From: Pleodorina starrii
Taxonomy: Eukaryota > Chlorophyta > Chlorophyceae > Chlamydomonadales > Volvocaceae
Direction of reading: 5' to 3'
DNA: 64,000 nucleotides
Assembly: GCA_030267565.1 (NCBI GenBank)
Contig: BRXU01000001.1
Coordinates: forward strand, 3,596,001 to 3,660,000
In this document: one piece after another, positions 1 to 10,090 of the stretch
How positions within the stretch are numbered: the stretch's first letter is position 1
Layout of the letters: each line of letters begins with the position of its first letter
Made by a program: the position numbers and the translations under genes
Notes under the pieces: model-generated
What the model was told of the DNA's origin: nothing
The model's database searches: none
Seen by the model: only the letters and a program-made list of their open reading frames with translations

Positions 1-156
1 TAAAGACAACCATCACAATGGACAAGTCGTACTTGGCCACAATGGCGCCTGCATGCAGAACCAATACAATTCAATGCTTAGCAATCGCAAATCGTGTAAG
101 ATGTGTACACAACACACGTGCAGCCCTTGCAATGTGATGAAGACATCAGTACTTAC

Positions 157-1203
157 TCGGATACTTGACGATGCGCTTGATGAACTGCAATGTACCAGAT
201 ATCGGATCCTGGTCTTTCACATTGGTGACAAGAACACGCACGGACAGTGCCTTGTCAGTGTCGATAATACCGGTGATCATAATGTCGGGGTGCTGCCGAA
301 TGAAATCCAGGATCCGCTCCAATACGCGGAAGCCCTCACAAATCGAAGTCGCCACAATAGCAAAGTCGAAATCGGAAGGTTCGAAAGGAGCGTCCTGCAT
401 ACAATAAATTTCTTAAGTTTTCATTTCGGTCTGGCGGGCTGAACTGTGAAACGCTACAGAAATGGTAGTAACGCTCTTTACTCACGTGAAGTGCAGCTGC
501 CAAGGCTGCGCCTCCCGACAAAGCAAGAAAGCCACTGAACTCGGAAAGCAGGACGTACACAAAGCCATGGAGAAAGCGGCGTAGGTGGGCTGCGATGTTG
601 CAATGGACAGCAAACAACTGTCAGAGCGAGCCTCACAAACATCTGAGCAGGACTCATAGAACCAGTCGATAAGTACATCATGAACAATAAAATTGCATTT
701 CAGAAGCCGAGTTTGAACGCACCAGCGGCCAGAGCAGTAGTTGCAACGACGCGGCGGCTCTCAAGAAACGCGCGTGTCTGCGGATTGTTCAGACATACGA
801 CGAATGTCCAGGCCAATTGAATCTGACGGCTGTATTGGCTAATTGTCGCCAGAGAAAGCATGAGCCCGGCTGCGTCACCAAACAGGGAAACAAGGGCACC
901 GCGCAGCGCGGACTCCGGTGCACCCAGGTCGATATCCATGATATCCGCAGTTCGTTGCGACATCATAATCGCAATGGGGGCGCATACGGTCAACATCCAA
1001 TACATAAATTTCACATCTAGTGTCATGCCCCACACGCTGTTGGCACGAACCGCAAGACGGTCAGCATCCGTCCTCGGGGGGTGCGACAAATACATTCTAA
1101 TCGATGAACCTAGAGTGGTGGTGAAGTCAGGGGCCAATTCACAGCTGGACATGAATTCAGCAGTCACAGAGTGCTGCAAGTCGCTCGTCCAGATTGGAAG
1201 CAC
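157..1203 (-). CDS. Unrecognised minus-strand gene, partial (at least three exons)
   Basis: Three coding blocks with good splice signals read right to left. Block C starts after a CAG acceptor at 1173 (or with an ATG at 1203) and stays open to a stop at 700; a GTGCGT donor lies at 722. Block B is 617-486, exactly 44 codons between a CAG acceptor and a GTGAGT donor. Block A is 394-157, between a CAG acceptor and a GTAAGT donor. Blocks B and A join in phase 0. Block C contains hydrophobic stretches that could be membrane segments; block A has a mixed alpha/beta pattern. The C-to-B join is not resolved, because the visible donor leaves phase 1. The gene continues beyond position 1. I do not recognise the family. 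It may be a host gene beside the Helitron or cargo captured by it. Confidence 0.45.
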
Positions 1204-1400
1204 TCCAGGGAACCCCGCTTTCGTACAGACGCCATCACTACCGGTTCAAGTCCTGGTCACATTCCTTTGATCCGCCTCTGTTCGTAGCGGGAGGACTTCT
1301 ACACACCTTGGCGGCATCGCTTTGGTGCCGCTAATCAACTGCAATCCTGGGTAAGCATTGGTTCTGGCCCAGTGCAGCGCCTTCTTTTCACGTAGGCGCG

Positions 1401-4400
1401 ATGCCGCGCGCTTCGCGCGCCCCAGCCGTGCGCCCCTCACAAGCCCGATTGGATGCTAGCAGAGATGAGCGCCGTGAGGCCCGTCGCCTTCGCGCACAGG
1501 CTGCGCGCGAAGCGCGTTGGAGACCTTACGACGTTAATGCCCAGTCTTGGTCGCAGGGATTGTCGGAGCGTGTAGCATCATGGAAATATTTCACGTCGGC
1601 TCTTGTGGCCGGTCTGTATCTGTGCGCGTATTGCGGCATATCCTCGCTGACCAGCCCCACCAGCGGATGGACGTCAGTTGCGAGGTCCACTACCACGGTG
1701 CCCGCAGCCGCCAGTGCAAATGAAATAATGCAAGACCGCATGTCGCGACCGGATAATAACGAATGGTTCCAGTGTCCTCATTGCGCAAGGGGCACCCGTG
1801 TCGATGCGATGGCCAACCCTCGTGCTGCTCATGTTGTCTTCCATTCGCCCGACTATGTGAAGCGCATTTTAGCACCCGACCAACTCCGTTTTCAACTCCT
1901 CTCCTTGGTTGACCTGAACCTTGACTTACAGGAACGCCTGCACGGCTTCGCGCACGGACAAGTCCTGCCTGACACGCTTCTCAGCGCACCAATCGTTACG
2001 TGGCAGCAAAGCCCGCAAGGTATGATTGCGCGAACTGCACCGGACGTGAAGCAAGTCCTGGGCATGCTGATGCTGACATCCAACACTGTCCGCAGCTATC
2101 TATGTCTCTTAGAGCAGCCTCATCCGCGCTATTCCAGCCCCATTCTGCCTAGTTCCGCAATAGAACATATTGTGTCGCAAGCACAGCAGCGCGGACCCGT
2201 TTCCTCCGAAATGCTCCAGGACGAGCTTCCGATCACGTACAGCACTATCACTCAAGCTTCCATTCACAATCCAGCAGCAAATACAGCGAGCTTCTTGACT
2301 TGCTTCAAGCTGCATCCACGCACAACTGTACTGCCACTGCCCACCGATTTGTTCGTCCAAGCCGACGGCACACAGCCTTCAAATAACGACCAACCCTTCA
2401 TTACACTAGAGCATGCTCTTTTTCCATTCCTCTTTCCACATGACTCAGGAATGTATTGTCGCGGTGTTCGGCGATTTCACTTGTCCTCATATCTTGCCGC
2501 ACGCGCATCCAGCCTCCTTAGTATTTGGACACTTTATAAGCCGTATGCCTTCATTATGTATCACTTACGGCAAGCCAGCATAGTTTGCAAGTCTGTCACA
2601 CAGGCCGCGCTGGAGGCTGAGATTGCCAAGTATCGTGCCCGGCACCCCGACGCCCCCGATGAAGAAGTCTTTCGTCACGTCTTGAAGCACTCTATTCCAC
2701 CCACGCTCGCTGGTACGCCCGGTTATCATCGCCGGCACCTCCAAGACCTGTTAGAAATGGTACGTACACTCGGGCTGCCGCACCTATTTCTCACGCTCAC
2801 CTGCGACGAGGCCTCAGGTATGCGATGGGAAGAATTCAATGACTTAGAACTGTTCTTGTGTCGCTTCAACAATAGCTTCACCTGGAAAGACGCGCCCGGT
2901 GAATGTGTAGCCATTTTCAAGCAACGCCTCCAGGAGTTTATGCGCGAGCATATCGCCCCACCAAAGCCCAAGATAGGCATTCTCGGGGATGTCCGCGAAT
3001 ATGTCATCAGACTAGAGTCGCAACATCGGGGTAGCCTGCATGCCCATATTGTACTTTGGTTGAGTTCCGAGGACGAGGCCAACCGTGTTGCATCTGAAAT
3101 CACTGCACACATCCCTGCCGAGTTTGACGAAACCACGCGCCGCTTCCGACCGCCTCAGGACAATCCTTACTTGCTGGACTTGTATCAACTCGTCACCAAG
3201 AAGCAGATGCACGAGTGCCGACCACATGGCTGCTGCCGCCGAGGCACCTGCCAATACGGCTTCCCGGCTGCGGTTCAAGCTTGCCGTAAGCCTGCTTTCA
3301 ACACCAGCACCAAACGGTATGAGTACTATCGACCCCGACACGCCGACCGCAACGTTGTCCCATACCACCCCACTGTTTTGTTGCTTTGGCGCGCGCACAT
3401 GAACCTGCAGCGCGTCACGAACGAAGCATGGTCACTTTACCTACTGAAATACGCACTCAAATCCGAACCCTGCGGACACCTCAACCTTGACAGCACTGCT
3501 CTGACCTCATTGGGCTTAAATCTCACGGACGAGCAAGCTAAAATCGTAGCAGCGCTCATCTTTTGGAAGCCACTGTCCCCATCCGATGTGTACTGTGCAC
3601 TCATGGAGATCCCCATTATCACACGCTCATCAGCGGTTCACTATGTCAGCAGCTCCATGCCCCAAGACCGCCTGCGCATCATAAACAACCACCCACGCCA
3701 ATCATCTGTAGCCACTGCACATCCCGTGGATAAATACTGCGCGCGACCCCTAAGCTTGCAGAACGAGACTTTTGCATCCTACTTTCGCAACTACACCATT
3801 ACGCCATCCTCGCGCAAACACCACGGTCCAAGCACTACACCCTCTCAGGCACACAACCAACTGACGGACCCGATTGAGACTGCCAATCAGGACGACACCG
3901 ATGACGCCGCCACTACTTTGAACGCCGAATACAATGCCGATATACAATTCACTGCCGATAATCAATTCCTAATTTCACCTGCTGCCCCCACGCAGCCTGC
4001 AACCTTTCATGCAAACCCAGATGTAGCCGGTCCGAGCAACACTTCCGCCTATGCTGCACCATCCAACAATCCAACAACAACACCCAGTACCCGTCGGCAC
4101 ACGCGCTCTGGTGAGAACATTGGTGTCGATACACTGGGGAATCGTATAGTTCGATGCAACAACCCAAAAATCGTGCGGTTCACCGACTACAACCCCACCT
4201 ACAACTTTGAGGGCTTCTGCTACAACCTGCTCCTGCACAACATTCCGTTTACCCGTGAGGACGACCTCCTCAGCAATGGCACAGACTCATATTACGCCGA
4301 ATGCCTTCACCGCGGCCTTATTCCCGACAATGACACTTTAGAAGCACTGATTGTTAAATACGCCGACAGCAAGCTTCTCGCTGCTGATCAGCATCAGGCC

Positions 4401-5981
4401 ATGTATGACGCAGTGCAAGCAAAAGTCAGCACTTTTGGTTCCATGACCGGCGAGGGTGACGACGCTCCTAATGCTATTTCCCCCGCCGATTCCCTTGTAT
4501 CCGCTGCTGCAGCTCGACAGCACCTCCAGGCCATTCTTTCGGATGCTGAAAACGCAGGGCCGGCTGCACAGCCGCTGCAGAACGAGTTTGCGGAATTAGC
4601 CCAACTGCCATGTTCGCCTGACCAGGAACGTGTCCTCCAACACCTAACTGCCAGCAGCGCATCAGGAATACATTTCATCACGGGTGAGCCGGGATCGGGA
4701 AAGACGTTTATCATCAAGCGTCTAGTGCACACGCTTCGGAACATGGGCAAAAAAGTGCTGCTGTGTGCATCAACAGGGGCCGCCGCCTCACGCCTCAGCT
4801 CCACTGCAGCTACCTTCCATTCTGCCTTTGCCATCAACCCTCAGAAGCTATATCTCACGCCGTTCAACTCAAAACGCCAGGCCTTTGCTAAATTGAAAGA
4901 CGCTGATGTCATTATTTGTGATGAGTTCTCCATGCTCACAAACCCATTGCTGCATCTTGCCGTCACACGCATACAGCAATGCACACCTGCTGGCACCAGC
5001 TTGCAAACCGCACTTGCGGCCAAGCTCATCATCTTTGTGGGCGACCCCGCACAACTTCCACCCATCTGCAATCACAGCAACGTCAACGCTCTCGAAGTGT
5101 GCCGAATCTGCCATGTCGCGGCCGGTCCCTTTTGGCAAACGGCCACACACCATACCTTGACCACTTGCCATCGCCAGGCATCCGACAATGCATTCCTGTC
5201 GTTCCTTCAGACTATTCGCCGCTCCATTCCAACCCAAGTACAAATCAATGAGGCCATTGGGCATTGCACTGCGGATCAGGCCAAGCTAAGTCAGTGCATG
5301 AAGCAGCGCCGGCCCTTCATTATTCTCTGCACCCATCATCGTGACGTCCGTGAGTACAACGCCAAAGCTGTGTCCACCCTCTTTGCCGATGCCAACCAAC
5401 CACACGCCCACCCGCTGCTTGCCGTGCCGGCTTCCTGCACAATTCCGCTTGATCTGCAAAGTCAAATTCCCGATGCTGCAGCATGGGCCGCCGGCACTGA
5501 CGATGACTTTCATACCCTGCCCTATGTCACCATAGGGGCACGTGTCGTACTCAACACCAACCTCGACCTGCAAGTGGGGGCCGTCAACGGGGCGCTGGGC
5601 ACGGTACTTGGCGTCCAGACCTCCAGCCGCGCGCCAGACGACATTCGAGCAATCACGGTTTGCTTGGACGCCACAAATTACCATATTGTTGTGCACAAGA
5701 GCCACCGACAAACCCGTTCCTTTGCTGGCAAACGCTACTCCCGTGCCACCTTTCCACTGTCACTTGCATATGCCATAACAGGCCACCGCTCACAAGGCGC
5801 CACCTACAAGGCCGACGTCTTTGTGCATGTTCACTCTGCCTTTGCACCAGGGCTGCTCTATGTCATGCTCTCGCGTGTCACCCACCGTCAGCACCTACAT
5901 ATTCTCACGCCGCTCCAACCCCAAATGTTTGCCCACATGCCCCACGACCTCGTCGATGCACCCACTACGGCGGCAACCTGA
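1401..5981 (+). CDS. Helitron replicase-helicase (Rep/PIF1-like), intact
   Basis: A single 1526-residue open frame with the two-domain layout of Helitron transposases. The N-terminal part has a CxxC zinc-finger-like segment. The Rep nuclease part has a Cys-rich block (C606, C611, C612, C617), the HUH metal site H547-A548-H549 and the paired tyrosines Y680 and Y684 in YLLKY. Known role in the family: HUH-Tyr proteins nick one strand and form 5'-phosphotyrosine links during rolling-circle transposition. The C-terminal part is a PIF1-type SF1 helicase: Walker A GEPGSGKT (residues 1095-1102), Walker B DE (1174-1175), VGDPAQLPP (from 1213) and a late GHRSQG motif. No stop or frameshift is visible, and length is typical. 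The ATG at 1401 is the first in frame; an upstream 5' exon cannot be excluded. The next ATG lies 55 bp after the stop, with no TGTAA signal between. Confidence 0.95.
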   Translation: MPRASRAPAVRPSQARLDASRDERREARRLRAQAAREARWRPYDVNAQSWSQGLSERVASWKYFTSALVAGLYLCAYCGISSLTSPTSGWTSVARSTTTVPAAASANEIMQDRMSRPDNNEWFQCPHCARGTRVDAMANPRAAHVVFHSPDYVKRILAPDQLRFQLLSLVDLNLDLQERLHGFAHGQVLPDTLLSAPIVTWQQSPQGMIARTAPDVKQVLGMLMLTSNTVRSYLCLLEQPHPRYSSPILPSSAIEHIVSQAQQRGPVSSEMLQDELPITYSTITQASIHNPAANTASFLTCFKLHPRTTVLPLPTDLFVQADGTQPSNNDQPFITLEHALFPFLFPHDSGMYCRGVRRFHLSSYLAARASSLLSIWTLYKPYAFIMYHLRQASIVCKSVTQAALEAEIAKYRARHPDAPDEEVFRHVLKHSIPPTLAGTPGYHRRHLQDLLEMVRTLGLPHLFLTLTCDEASGMRWEEFNDLELFLCRFNNSFTWKDAPGECVAIFKQRLQEFMREHIAPPKPKIGILGDVREYVIRLESQHRGSLHAHIVLWLSSEDEANRVASEITAHIPAEFDETTRRFRPPQDNPYLLDLYQLVTKKQMHECRPHGCCRRGTCQYGFPAAVQACRKPAFNTSTKRYEYYRPRHADRNVVPYHPTVLLLWRAHMNLQRVTNEAWSLYLLKYALKSEPCGHLNLDSTALTSLGLNLTDEQAKIVAALIFWKPLSPSDVYCALMEIPIITRSSAVHYVSSSMPQDRLRIINNHPRQSSVATAHPVDKYCARPLSLQNETFASYFRNYTITPSSRKHHGPSTTPSQAHNQLTDPIETANQDDTDDAATTLNAEYNADIQFTADNQFLISPAAPTQPATFHANPDVAGPSNTSAYAAPSNNPTTTPSTRRHTRSGENIGVDTLGNRIVRCNNPKIVRFTDYNPTYNFEGFCYNLLLHNIPFTREDDLLSNGTDSYYAECLHRGLIPDNDTLEALIVKYADSKLLAADQHQAMYDAVQAKVSTFGSMTGEGDDAPNAISPADSLVSAAAARQHLQAILSDAENAGPAAQPLQNEFAELAQLPCSPDQERVLQHLTASSASGIHFITGEPGSGKTFIIKRLVHTLRNMGKKVLLCASTGAAASRLSSTAATFHSAFAINPQKLYLTPFNSKRQAFAKLKDADVIICDEFSMLTNPLLHLAVTRIQQCTPAGTSLQTALAAKLIIFVGDPAQLPPICNHSNVNALEVCRICHVAAGPFWQTATHHTLTTCHRQASDNAFLSFLQTIRRSIPTQVQINEAIGHCTADQAKLSQCMKQRRPFIILCTHHRDVREYNAKAVSTLFADANQPHAHPLLAVPASCTIPLDLQSQIPDAAAWAAGTDDDFHTLPYVTIGARVVLNTNLDLQVGAVNGALGTVLGVQTSSRAPDDIRAITVCLDATNYHIVVHKSHRQTRSFAGKRYSRATFPLSLAYAITGHRSQGATYKADVFVHVHSAFAPGLLYVMLSRVTHRQHLHILTPLQPQMFAHMPHDLVDAPTTAAT

Positions 5982-6036
5982 CCTCTGCAGAAAACCTTTG
6001 CCACCCGCATCCCCAAACCCAACCTCATGCAGAACC

Positions 6037-7071
6037 ATGAAGCGCAAGAACATCAACTTCAAGGAGCTAATGAAGGCCAAGATGGGCGCCATGCTGCAGG
6101 AGCACAAGGCCGCGCACCCGGAGCAGGTCCTTGCCGGCAAGCGGCCGCGGCAGGACACCAGCTTCCCTCGCCAGCTGCTTGGAGTGGAGAAGCGTGTGCT
6201 GAACGAGGCGGGCGTTGTGCCGGACGACCCCCGCTACGAGCATGAGTACCCAGACCAGGCGGCCGTGGACTTGGTGCTAGCCACCGCCAAGGACGCTGCC
6301 AACAACCTCCGCGCCAGGATGAAGCTTACCGACAGCGAGGACATCGCCACGGGTAAGGCTCTTTCTCGACGTTAGGGCACAGACGTCCCCCTCGCTACCA
6401 TAGGCAGAATTAGGGACATGAAACCGTCACTCAACCACGTTCAGCGAGGTCATCCGTGAATACCATATACATAGAGGCGCCTCGTAATCAACAGCACATC
6501 CACACCACTGTACGACACCCTCTCACCCATAATGCACTGCCACACCATGCAGGCGATCAGAAGTGGGCCCTCACCATGGCCGGCAAGAACTTTTCTGAGC
6601 ACAAGCTCACAAAGTCGTTCGCGTGGAGCATGCTGCACGCCGCCTACAAGATCCGCCTCATCACCCTCAAGCGCCTGGTGTTTGAGTTTGGCGCCGAGTA
6701 CGATCAGGTCAAGGACCTCAACTACCAGGGCGGCGAGGAGTTCCTCGCCAAGGTCCTCAAGGAGGTCGAGGCCCTCAAGGTAAGACTGAAAGGACACAAA
6801 CACGGGCAGGAGGCTTCCTAGAGTATTGATAGTGCAATCAATGAGCTGCGGGAAGGCCGGAAACTGCAGAACTTCATAGCCACGCCATTCCCCACCAATG
6901 CTCCCATACTCCACAAGCTCCATCCAATACCAATCACTCCCCAGAAGGCACCAAGACAGCTCCGACTCCATGACCAATCATGACCTCAATACTTCTCAAC
7001 ATTCACGCCATTCCCCACCAATGCTCCCACAGCAGGACCACCTCGACGACGACGATGACGACGCCATATGA
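6037..7071 (+). CDS. Helitron-linked three-exon gene of unknown function
   Basis: Exons 6037-6352, 6553-6779 and 7036-7071 join in frame (phases 1 and 0) with GTAAGG/CAG and GTAAGA/CAG borders, giving a 192-residue product. It starts with a basic segment (MKRKNINFKELMKAK), contains a KRPR-type basic patch that could be a nuclear signal, has a helical, charged middle (exon 2) and ends with an acidic run of Asp before TGA. The family is not recognised. Exon 3 has two adjacent acceptors (CAGCAG at 7030-7035) that would add or drop one Gln. The stop is followed in the same frame by a GIY-YIG domain, and the stop context is TGA-CTA. The ORF begins 55 bp after the Rep-helicase stop, so it may share its transcript. 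A role in Helitron movement is inference from position only. Confidence 0.6.
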
Positions 7072-7425
7072 CTACCGTCGCCGGACCACACGCTGCCCTT
7101 CATCAGCATCTACCACGTCACCCATCGGCACGATAGCCGCGTGTACGTAGGCCAGTCCAAGCACCCAGACAAACGCTGGCAGCAGCATCAAGCGAAGCCT
7201 CCAACCCTGCTGCGACCTGACGCAGCCAAGTATGCCAACCTGTCGGATGGGTTTGACTTTCAGGTCGTGCTGAAGGTGCAAGGGCAACAAGCGGCGAACC
7301 GAGCGGAGGCTGAGGAGATTAGGCGGCTACGACAGGCTGGAGTGCGGCTTTACAACCGCCTGACGGGCTGCCCAGCGGCCACAGGCATCTTCTGGGCGCT
7401 TCACAAGAAGAACGCCAGGCAATGA
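7072..7425 (+). CDS. GIY-YIG endonuclease domain, same frame behind TGA
   Basis: 117 codons in the frame of the preceding exon, directly after its TGA at 7069-7071. The segment SIY...VYVGQS (about 7105-7158) matches the GIY and YIG strands. It is followed by KHPDKRWQQH, carrying the family's conserved Arg, and by RAEAEEIRRL...LYNRLTG, with the catalytic Glu position and the conserved Asn. The domain is complete and has no internal stop. There is no ATG at its start: the first in-frame start-like codon is GTG at 7141, which would cut off the GIY strand. Independent translation is therefore unlikely, and stop readthrough, a different splice form or recent loss of a fusion protein are the options. 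GIY-YIG domains occur in homing endonucleases and Penelope-like elements. Confidence 0.8.
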   Translation, partial: LPSPDHTLPFISIYHVTHRHDSRVYVGQSKHPDKRWQQHQAKPPTLLRPDAAKYANLSDGFDFQVVLKVQGQQAANRAEAEEIRRLRQAGVRLYNRLTGCPAATGIFWALHKKNARQ

Positions 7426-7451
7426 GGAGCACTCTTCTTTCTGAACAACCT

Positions 7452-7456
7452 TGTAA
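7452..7456 (+). promoter_or_regulatory. TGTAA polyadenylation signal behind the GIY-YIG frame
   Basis: TGTAA is the usual polyadenylation signal of volvocine algae. Here it lies 27 bp after the GIY-YIG stop and not behind the earlier TGA, which suggests that the mRNA 3' end includes the nuclease domain. Confidence 0.55.
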
Positions 7457-8744
7457 CGAATACGGCCTCAACTACCGCGCCCCACCCCCCACACACTCAG
7501 ACATGCACTGTGCACCGCCTGGCAGCTTAGAACTCTAAAGCAACTGCACTTGCACAGTACCGTTAAAAACATTACACATCCGAAACACAACACAACTTCA
7601 ACATTACTCTTTCAGAATTTCAACTCCTAATTACGGGCTCCAGGGGCTAAGTTGACCCTCGGTGCAGAGCAGTAGGATACGTTGCTTGAAACCATTCCCA
7701 TAAAGCCCTTGCAGCATTGTATGAAGTCAAAACACGTCATTTCACGATGGAAGAACGTGAGATAGAAGAGCTTAAGAAAATTTTCCGGGTACGGGGGGCG
7801 CTCGTCCATGCCCACTAGGTGCTGCAAGTACATGCATCCTTCGCACTATGTGGCTTTTTCCAGCTCCTCTGCAATGAATCAAAACAGCTTGATTGGCCTA
7901 TGCGCAAGCCGGCCCTCCATTGTCCGTCCCTGTCCGTCCCTGTCCGTCCTTCGGGCCAATTTCGGGCAGAAGTATGCGCTTGCTTGTAAGTATATACGTA
8001 AGAAGTTCCGTGGAAATGTTCAGTCTGCAGATATATAGAGCTAGCTCTACTGGAAGCGCTCCTCCCAATTCCACATAAATGTGAGATTTCTGTCCGCCCA
8101 CCACTTTCATTCATTTGCCAGCGCGAGCGAGGCTGGTGGGCGGTGACATTGCAGTACTGCTCCTGTTCACATTTAATTTGGAAGATGGTTGGTTTCCTGA
8201 TGCCTTACCTTGCAGATTGTTGGTATTGTAATTAGCACAGTCCAAACAATGAACTTGTAAGGATTAGCCCAGTTCAAGGATCGCCTATGTAATAGTAATA
8301 TATAGTCGACTTCAAGCTTCAGCGCTTCTGGTGATACACAATACATTCCATAACTATCACTTCAGCAATACGTTCAGCAGTGCAGAGTATCTGAGAGACG
8401 GAAACGTGCGCTCCACGTGCGCGCTCACCGGACCAAATTGCGTGAGTCACCGCATATAGGTCGACGCTTTAAAGACGACAGAGGTAAGACTATGTTGGCA
8501 AACTGCTGCGCTATGATTTACAACTTGTCCGCGGGCGCTGAAAGCTGCTGCTGCGGTCACGCTGCTAGGATGGGCAGGGAAGCGGGGCTCGTCACCGGCT
8601 CCTACCAGCTATCTGTGCGCATTGGCCCGCAGTCGCCGTGCCAGTCGCTTGTATGCAATTTTATATTATACCATCTACACGATTATTTCGACCTTTGCGA
8701 AACACGCACTGCAGGGGACAAAAGCGCTGCGTCCGTACTCACTG
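7457..8744. other. Intergenic region and start of segmental duplication
   Basis: No convincing coding sequence. From about 7730 onward the sequence aligns, with substitutions and small gaps, to 57455 onward. The shared part includes the upstream region and presumably the promoter of the gene starting at 8745. Confidence 0.6.
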
Positions 8745-9307
8745 ATGGCAAGTCCAGCTGCGGCGCTCTTGAACGACTCGCGTCAGCAGCGCTGCGCCCG
8801 GCGCTTGCTGCTGTGCATCTTCATCTGTTGCATTCAAGTTTTAACCCGCACAGCGCAATCTGCTGGATTTGTGTGCATGGTGGCAGACGATGCGGACATC
8901 AAGGTTCGTCGGGTAACTCGACTGCTGGCTGGGCAAACCTCATAGACCAGCAGCAAAAAGAAGCTAAATCGTAATTCTCGGCCGCAGCCATGTCCTTTGT
9001 TCTTCACAGTAATAGTAATTAGCAATGAGTAGTTAAAAAGTAACAGTAATTACTAATTAGTAATTGTTAATAGTAATGCCAGCACCGGTCGGCTGGCAAT
9101 CGCTCGCTCGCTGCCTCTCGCTGACGGAGGCGACCGACCTTACATCCGCAGCCAACCGTTTGTTGCATTTATGAATGAATAACTTAGCCCTTGGAGCCCG
9201 TAATGTGGAGGTCAATGCATCCATGAATCAGTTCGGAGCAGTACTATGAGAGCAGATTTGGTTCGATGTCTTGCAATGCATGCATCATGTGCATGAATCC
9301 GTTTTCG

Positions 9308-10090
9308 TGTGTCAGAGGCGTTGGGCCAGGCTGGGGGAGAGGGGCTGCCGCCCCCCTCCCCCAGACCCCCTTCCCCCCACTGGTGGCGTGCCGCGGTTGT
9401 TGCCGACTTCTGGGCCCGTGTAGCATCGTTCGCGGCCCTTGGTTGGTTGGGAGGCGGTCCCAACGGCTCACCCCTTCCTTGCCAACCAGGCAGGCCGTGT
9501 TGTGTTTGTCGGCCCTCCGGACTCTGTCTCCCCTCCCGGCGGCTCCCCCTGACGGTCTCGGCGGGAGTGTTCCGTGGGCGCCTCTAGGCTGCCCTGTGTT
9601 TGCTTTTGCCCTTGCTTGCCGTGCGTGTGCTTGTCTTCGTCGCAGTGGGCCCCCTTTGACCCAGGGTCGCCTAGGGTTCTGGTAGGCCTGGTGGCGCTGC
9701 GGGTTCGGTCCTGGTGGACCTCGCTCGTGGCCCTTCTCTTGTTTAGCTGATTTCGTTCTTCGTTAGCCTGGAGCTCTTGCGGGCTGCTTAGGGCCCGTGG
9801 CCCTTTCTGTGCAGCCCTGCGTTTCTGGGATTCTGTGTCCTGCTTTTTTACGCTTCGCGCGTTGTGCGGGCATGGTTCTGGTGGGCCTTGGAGGCTTTGC
9901 TTTCGGCACCCCTCCGTGGGTGCCCCTGGGGTAAGATGAACAGTCCGCCTAGCATGTACTGCTAGCAACCGACATGGACATCGGTTCCCCTTGTAATCCT
10001 TGCATACTATATAAGAACTATGCTCCAGTCGCCAACCCTTACTGTATTTGCACGCCTGTTTTCATGAGAAATCATCGTTCGTTACACACA
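9308..10090 (+). mobile_element. LTR-like insertion in intron 1
   Basis: Absent from the matching intron of the second copy (59.1 kb). The block starts TGTGTCAGAGG and ends GTTACACA, giving TG...CA ends with a short inverted match. A TATATAAG box lies at 10008-10015 and a TGTAA at 9992-9996. No target duplication is visible, and about 260 bp of further copy-1-specific sequence follow (10091-10350), so this may be one LTR plus the start of an internal region. The strongly GC-rich ORFs inside show no protein family. Confidence 0.35.

Larger units (their letters stand above)
1401..7456 (+). mobile_element. Autonomous Helitron, coding part (ends not located)
   Basis: Defined by the Rep-helicase ORF and the adjoining spliced gene. 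Helitrons end in 5'-TC and 3'-CTRR behind a small hairpin and leave no target duplication, so their ends need alignment of several copies. The right end must lie between 7456 and about 7730, where sequence shared with the second segment copy at 57.46 kb begins. I could not choose among weak CTAA candidates there. The left end lies upstream of 1401 and is not visible. Confidence 0.7.

Noticed and set aside
9468..9968. 166-codon minus ORF in the LTR-like block
   Set aside because: Low-complexity, GC-driven composition and no domain.
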